Of a DNA stretch of 64,000 nucleotides, positions 58,790 to 64,000 are shown in pieces. Under the pieces are notes generated by a model that was given only the letters and a program-made list of their open reading frames with translations, did not search any database and was not told the origin of the DNA. A program made the translations under genes and the position numbers. This DNA comes from Hofstenia miamia (taxonomy: Eukaryota; Xenacoelomorpha; Acoela): contig SCFE01000004.1 of assembly GCA_004352715.1 (NCBI GenBank), positions 2,645,908 through 2,709,907 on the forward strand, in the 5' to 3' direction. Each line of letters begins with the position of its first letter. Within the stretch, counting starts at the first letter, position 1.

Positions 58790-61170
58790 AAAATTAAAAG
58801 TTACCAAGACAGTGCTGCAGACAAAATCTCGACGTCCTCTTCAGCACTAAAAACACGACCTTGCAAAAATAGATTCTTCCTGAATCCTCATTGTGCTTCA
58901 TTGATTTTTAAATTAAAAGAGATCCTGATTGTTTGTATTTTGGAGAGCATATCTTAAACATTTTAATATTATTATTAAAGTTATATTGAAAAATTTGAAG
59001 CTCAACTACTTATTTTCAAGAATGCGCTTCCATGAACTACATCTTAGGATTTCTACCAGTAAGATGAACCATCAAATAATAATGTTAAATTTGTACAAGT
59101 GAGCTTAACTGAGTAGGCGTTAGTGGCTTGTCAATTTTACCAGTCTGAGCAAAGCCCTAAACATTTTTCAAGAAAGTCATTTGATAATATTAAAATTTCT
59201 AAGTATGCATTAAAACATTTAATTTTTAATCGGACCTGCCTACATTTAAGATTATACAAATATAAATATTCATCTTAAAAAAGGACCTGAAATGGAAAAC
59301 GCTTCTGTAAAAAAATCAGAGTTAAATTGGGTTAACCACTTAAACTTAAAATTCAAAGTTTTCTGAGTATTAATATCAAAAATATATATTTAATGGAAGT
59401 CATGGAAATTAGGAAAAGTATAATCATTCTTTTCTACATAGAAAATAAACAAAATTTTTTTCAAAAGTCCAACCCGTTTGATGTAAAAGGGCCTTGACTA
59501 AATTAGAGCTACCTATATCTTGTCACCTCTTTCTCTACTCAATATGTATAGTAAAATAATTTCTCATATTTTAATAAATACTTGCGTGTGTCTGCTCTAA
59601 CGCAGAAATATATGTTTGCGAACAAAGGGGGTTATATTATGGAGCACAGGAACTGCTTACATATACTTACGCTACGATAGTTCTCCAGTAATTTAGGAAT
59701 GTGATGTCCTTTAATGAACAGGACTCCTCCAATGATAATAAAGTTCGTTAAAATTCAATATAACAATGGTTCTTTTATCATTTATAATTCATACTAAAGG
59801 ATGGGATTCTTGAAAGCTGACAACAGCTTTGCAGGCATGCCAGGCCACAGTTGGTACAAGGTAATGGTCGTGTCACACATTAATAAATTTTTATAATAAT
59901 GCTCGAGCGAATCATTTGCAAAATTGTTAGTTTCGTATTGTTGATAAATTTAAATGTCCCAAACTGAATTTGGTTTTTAGATTTGTAATCATTGCATCTA
60001 AAGTACCAGAAGGAAATGTTTTAGTACCTCTTTTTAATAACATTAATATTAAAACATTTCAATGATCACAATTTTTCTGATTGCTTTAATTTATTAAGTA
60101 ATTCCTCCACTACATGCATCCACTCCGATACAAATGCACATATAGTAGCTGTTGCAATTTTTCCATCTAATATAGTGTTTCTTAAACAGTTAATCTTTTA
60201 TGAAAGATAAACAACAGAAACCTAATCAAGCTTCTTCCGTGAGCGAAGGTGTCATAATTAGAATAAGGAGATGCTATGATTATTATCCGTTTCTTTCATG
60301 ACATTTTATAAAGTTTTTCTGGAATTACCACAATAGAACTGTCTAATGTAAGAAGGCAATTCAGAACCAGTGCATAAATATATTTAAAATGATGAGTAAA
60401 TGTAATTTTGGTGCTTTGTTTATTTTGATTAAAGACCAGTTCAAATTAGTAACTTTTAGAGAATTTTGAGTGTTGTCCATCCACAAATGTTACTAAAAAG
60501 AGGTATTTTGTGGAATTCATGTCACAACTAAAAATGGAATAGGTTTCATATGAAGTTTCTCGCAAAATAAGAAAATGCATAGGGCATTTGTGCATGTTGA
60601 GTTAATTATAATTTTCAAACTAGCTTGAACAATAGCGTCCCCTCTGGCTCCCTAAACGGAGTAAGAAAGGATTGGCCTCTAATCTTTTCAATTTTGCTAT
60701 TGAACTATTTTAAAACTAATTAATAAATGCCAAGAAATCAACGATTTTAAATTTAAGAATATTAAAATACAATAATTGGCTTTTGTAATGAAATCTAAAA
60801 GTTTAAATATGTTATCAAAAATCATTAAAAACTTGGAGAAATCTTACCATTAATAACAAAAATCAATTAATTTTGGACTCTTCAATGTGAAGTTTTGAAA
60901 TCATGACGTTTCAAAAAATAATGAAGTAATTGATTTACTAGGAATAAAACTAACCCAAAAAGACTTCACTTTCTGTAGATTTTCAAGCCAACCTATCAAG
61001 TGCAGTACTACAAATTAGCCGTCAAAAATAACATAATACACCCTGACATCAATAACGAGGTATGAAAGAACAGAGAACACTAGGCTAACACCCCCGCTAT
61101 TTAGCAATTACAAAAAAGCAGAATGCTAAGATGAATCAAACATAATCTAAAATGAATCTAATCAATACCA
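58790..61170. other. 2.4-kb AT-rich gene-free stretch
   Basis: Nothing recognised. Confidence 0.5.
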
Positions 61171-61173
61171 TCA

Positions 61174-62188
61174 TCAAAATTAAGTGCTATTCTCTATATA
61201 GTTTATTTTCTGAACTTATCAATGAAGCTACAAAAAATGATATGTAATATCACTATACAGCATCGGCTTAGAATCTAGAGTCCTATATTTGCAAGCCTTC
61301 TAAAGCTAATGGAAAGCCTAAAATTTCAATTAAATCATAATAATGGGAACATTGTTATAAACGAACAATATCAGTCAGCCAGTTTGTGTAATTTTATTAT
61401 GCAGAAGCAAGACAAGATGGGAAGGTTCTTGTCCAATTTATTTTTACATGATGATGCAAATCAGGGTTGCCGTTGACCTAAATCCGATCCATGGATATCC
61501 ACTAACTATGGATGAGAAAATTTATTTTATGGATTTCCGTGGATCATTGTGGATCAAAAGTAAAGGCTAATAGATAAATTTATTCATCATGGCAAATTTT
61601 AAGTAAATTAGCTTAAAATGAACAATGGAAATAAACTAAACAAATCTGACAATATACATATTTACCAAATACATTACACCATGAGATCTAAATTACATGC
61701 TTGGTATAATAATCAAAATATTACGACTTGCGTAAAACACCCACCCATCGAAAAACATGGGTAATTTTGTGTGATGTGTTTTCAATTTTCCGTGGGGGAA
61801 TTTGCCTGGTGGATATCGATCCTATGTGGATCGATGCATGTGAATTTTTGTAGATTTGATTGGATATGGATCTACGGCAATCCTGATGTAAACACGAAAC
61901 GAGAAGTTCAGACAGCAGTCGATTACTGGAAAACACATATCACCACCACAAATCAAATTTTAAAGATCAGACAAGAAATACTTTAACCTCATTATAAAAC
62001 AATTATGTAATGTGTTAGCAAACAGAGCGAATCCAAAACACCTAATATTTCATTGTAAGAAGCTAACCAGATAAAGCCCGATTAGTTTAAAATTATATAC
62101 TGACATTCAATAACTGCATTATAAAATCTATTGCTAAGCCAAAGGACTTTTTGAACGATACAATTGTAGGTATGTGTGTTCAGTTTTC
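61174..62188. repeat. 1-kb tandem duplication, copy 1 (ends at a single N)
   Basis: It matches 62190-63170 over its full length with a few percent of differences and about 35 bp extra near 61274-61310. It stops exactly at the N at 62189. The copies carry the same MITE at the same place. Confidence 0.92.
61462..61885. mobile_element. hAT-type MITE, 424 bp (in duplication copy 1)
   Basis: The left end CAGGGTTGCCGTTGACC and the complemented right end CAGGATTGCCGTAGATCC are similar. The flanks ATGCAAAT (61454-61461) and ATGTAAAC (61886-61893) agree at 6 of 8 positions. The interior is rich in GGATC/GATCC-type motifs, and the short frames over it have no transposase signature. The end CAGGGTTGC is the same as that of the hAT relic at 52149. 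Confidence 0.65.
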
Positions 62189-62189
62189 N

Positions 62190-63170
62190 TCAAAATTAAG
62201 TGCTATTCTCTATATAGTTTATTTTTTGAACTTATCAATGAAGCTACAAAAAATGATATTTAATATCACTATACAGCATCAACTTAGAATTGAAAGCTTA
62301 AAATTTCAATTAAATCATAATAATGGGAACATTGTTATAAACGAACAATATCAGTCAGCCAGCTTGTGTAATTTTATTATGCAGAAGCAAGACAAGAAGA
62401 TGGGAAGGTTCTTGTCCAATTTATTTTTACATGATGATGCAAATCAGGGTTGCCGTTGACCTAAATCCGATCCATGGATATCCACTAACTATGGATGAGA
62501 AAATTTATTTTATGGATTTCCGTGGATCATTGTGGATCAAAAATAAAGGCTAATGGATACATTTATTCATCACGGCAAATTTTAAGTAAATTAGCTTAAA
62601 ATGAACAATGGAAATAAACTAAACAAATCTGACAATATAAATATGTACCAAACACATTACACCATGAGAACTAAATTACATGCTTGATATAATAATCAAA
62701 TATTACGCCTTGAAGAAAACAACACACCCATCGAAAAACATGTGAAATTTTGTGTGGTGTGTTTTCCATTTTCCGTGGGGGAATTTGCCTGGTGGATATC
62801 GATCCTATGTGGATCGATGCATGTGAATTTTTGTAGATTTGATTGGATATGGATCTACGGCAATCCTGATGTAAACACGAAACGAGAAGTTCAGACAGCA
62901 GTCGATTACTGGAATCACATATCACCATCACAAATCAAATTTTAAAGATCAGACAAGAAATACTTTAACCTCATTATAAAACAATTATGTAATGTGTTAG
63001 CAAACAGAGCGAATACAAAACACCTAATATTTCATTGTAAGAAGCTAACCAGATAAAGCCCGATTAGTTTAAAATTATATACTGACATTCAATAACTGCA
63101 TTATAAAATCTATTGCTAAGCCAAAGGACTTTTTGAACGATACAATTGTAGGTATGTGTGTTCAGTTTTC
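62190..63170. repeat. 1-kb tandem duplication, copy 2
   Basis: Counterpart of 61174-62188. It begins immediately after the single N and continues into unique sequence at 63171. Confidence 0.92.
62445..62868. mobile_element. hAT-type MITE, 424 bp (in duplication copy 2)
   Basis: Same element, length, termini and flanking 8-mers (62437-62444 and 62869-62876) as in copy 1. It was therefore present before the segment was duplicated, or the two are alleles. Confidence 0.65.
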
Positions 63171-64000
63171 TTCATCCACAAGATTAGATTTGTGTGTGTT
63201 TGCGCGTGTCTATGTCTATTTTTCATTCATCTGGGTCAGCAACGATCTCCCTAGGGTAAGCTGTTCCAATTGTTTTTTCAATTAATATTCTGCAATTGTT
63301 TGGTCTGTAAATATGTAAATGTCAATTTAGGCAGTAGAAGCCAAGAGAAAATAATTAGTTCTATTTCTGAGTAAAATTTCTGTGATTATAAAAAGCGTGA
63401 CTATACTATTTGTTGAATAAGGTTCATAAGCAGTTATATAAAAGCTAGCTAACTACACAAGATAGTCTTCAATGGAGATCAGGCGATTTTTTTAACTTCG
63501 ACATAAAAATGTACGGCTGTAGTTATAAAAATAACCAACAACTTCTCAATGTTTAAACAGACTGATTTCATGTTGTTAAATAGAAATTTCGTTATTTTTT
63601 AAAAAAGCGTATATGGATACACATGCATAAGAAAGCCTGCTCGTCTGGAAATCAAATGTCCTTTTTGCATTTTAGTTGATTAATTAAAAGTTTGGAGAAG
63701 GGCGTGACCACCATTGGAAATCAGCTGCCTAACACCATATCAAGGCTTCCTTACTGTTTATCTATTTACATTTCATTACGTTTTGCTACCATTCACTTTG
63801 TTGTTAATTAAAGGGGCGTTGTGGGGAATTCCTTTGTAATCTCTAAATTACAATTTCTACTTCGCAAAAGGATATTGATACTTATCAGAAGGAAATTGCG
63901 CTTCGATTCCAAACGAAATTTAAATATTTTTAAAATTAACTATTCAAAGACATCCAATAAATCCACTAGTCTAAATCGATTCAATCTCCATTTCGGATTT
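63171..64000. other. Non-coding DNA with a GC-richer patch at about 63690-63870
   Basis: No gene is recognised. The patch contains CAGCTG (E-box, near 63722) and GGGGCGTTGTGGGG. It could be a further regulatory element, but support is weak. Confidence 0.3.

Noticed and set aside
61721-61986. Opposed frames of about 70 codons in each duplicated copy (also near 62671-62945)
   Set aside because: They lie over a non-autonomous hAT-type MITE and its flank. No transposase motif is present, and the same frames reappear only because the segment is duplicated.
1-64000. CRISPR arrays, operons, tRNA and rRNA genes
   Set aside because: None seen. The regular repeats are microsatellites or transposon parts, and the DNA is eukaryotic. 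A tRNAscan or Infernal run could still find isolated small RNA genes that I cannot recognise by eye.

Overview
This is a window of animal (metazoan invertebrate) nuclear DNA. It is very AT-rich, with long (TA)n and (AAT)n microsatellites, assembly gaps (five runs of N plus four single Ns), a spliced developmental gene, and relics of several eukaryotic transposon classes (R2-type and CR1-type LINEs, a Penelope-like element, hAT and piggyBac elements). I cannot name the species. Nothing here looks bacterial.

There is one convincing intact gene. It lies on the minus strand at 8343-9763: a two-exon gene for a 405-residue NET-family (Noc/Elbow/Tlp-1; vertebrate ZNF503/ZNF703) zinc-finger transcriptional regulator. 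It has a CpG- and CCAAT-rich upstream region at about 9764-10100. The rest looks like a gene desert, as is common around developmental regulators. Several short GC-richer islands (start of window, 32.2 kb, 36.3 kb, 40.1 kb, 45.3 kb, 53.5 kb, 63.7 kb) stand out against the AT-rich background and are candidate regulatory elements of this gene. That is inference only.

Layout: 1-1.1 kb non-coding; 1.15-1.35 kb degraded R2-type LINE fragment; 7.5-7.8 kb piggyBac-type MITE; 8.3-10.1 kb NET gene and promoter; 13.1 kb gap inside (TA)n; 13.8-14.0 kb insertion with a 14-bp flanking direct repeat; 16.9-18.3 kb exact 469-bp duplication bounded by single Ns; 18.6-19.25 kb TIR fragments of one MITE family; 27.7-29.2 kb 1-kb gap and an open LINE endonuclease fragment; 30.1-30.75 kb large inverted repeat around the C-terminus of a Penelope-like element; 34.4 and 35.6 kb MITEs; 46.9-48.1 kb nested LINE relics; 48.3-49.3 kb gap; 50.3-52.15 kb broken hAT transposase; 52.2 kb second piggyBac-type MITE; 58.2 kb gap inside poly(G); 58.5 kb MITE; 61.2-63.2 kb 1-kb tandem duplication, each copy carrying a 424-bp hAT-type MITE.

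I did not find a multi-gene system. The most informative points are the NET gene with its altered zinc-finger spacing, the LINE fragments that start at the same position next to (AAT)n, the Penelope-like inverted repeat, a MITE family recurring at four loci, and several duplications whose positions next to single Ns make the assembly itself suspect.
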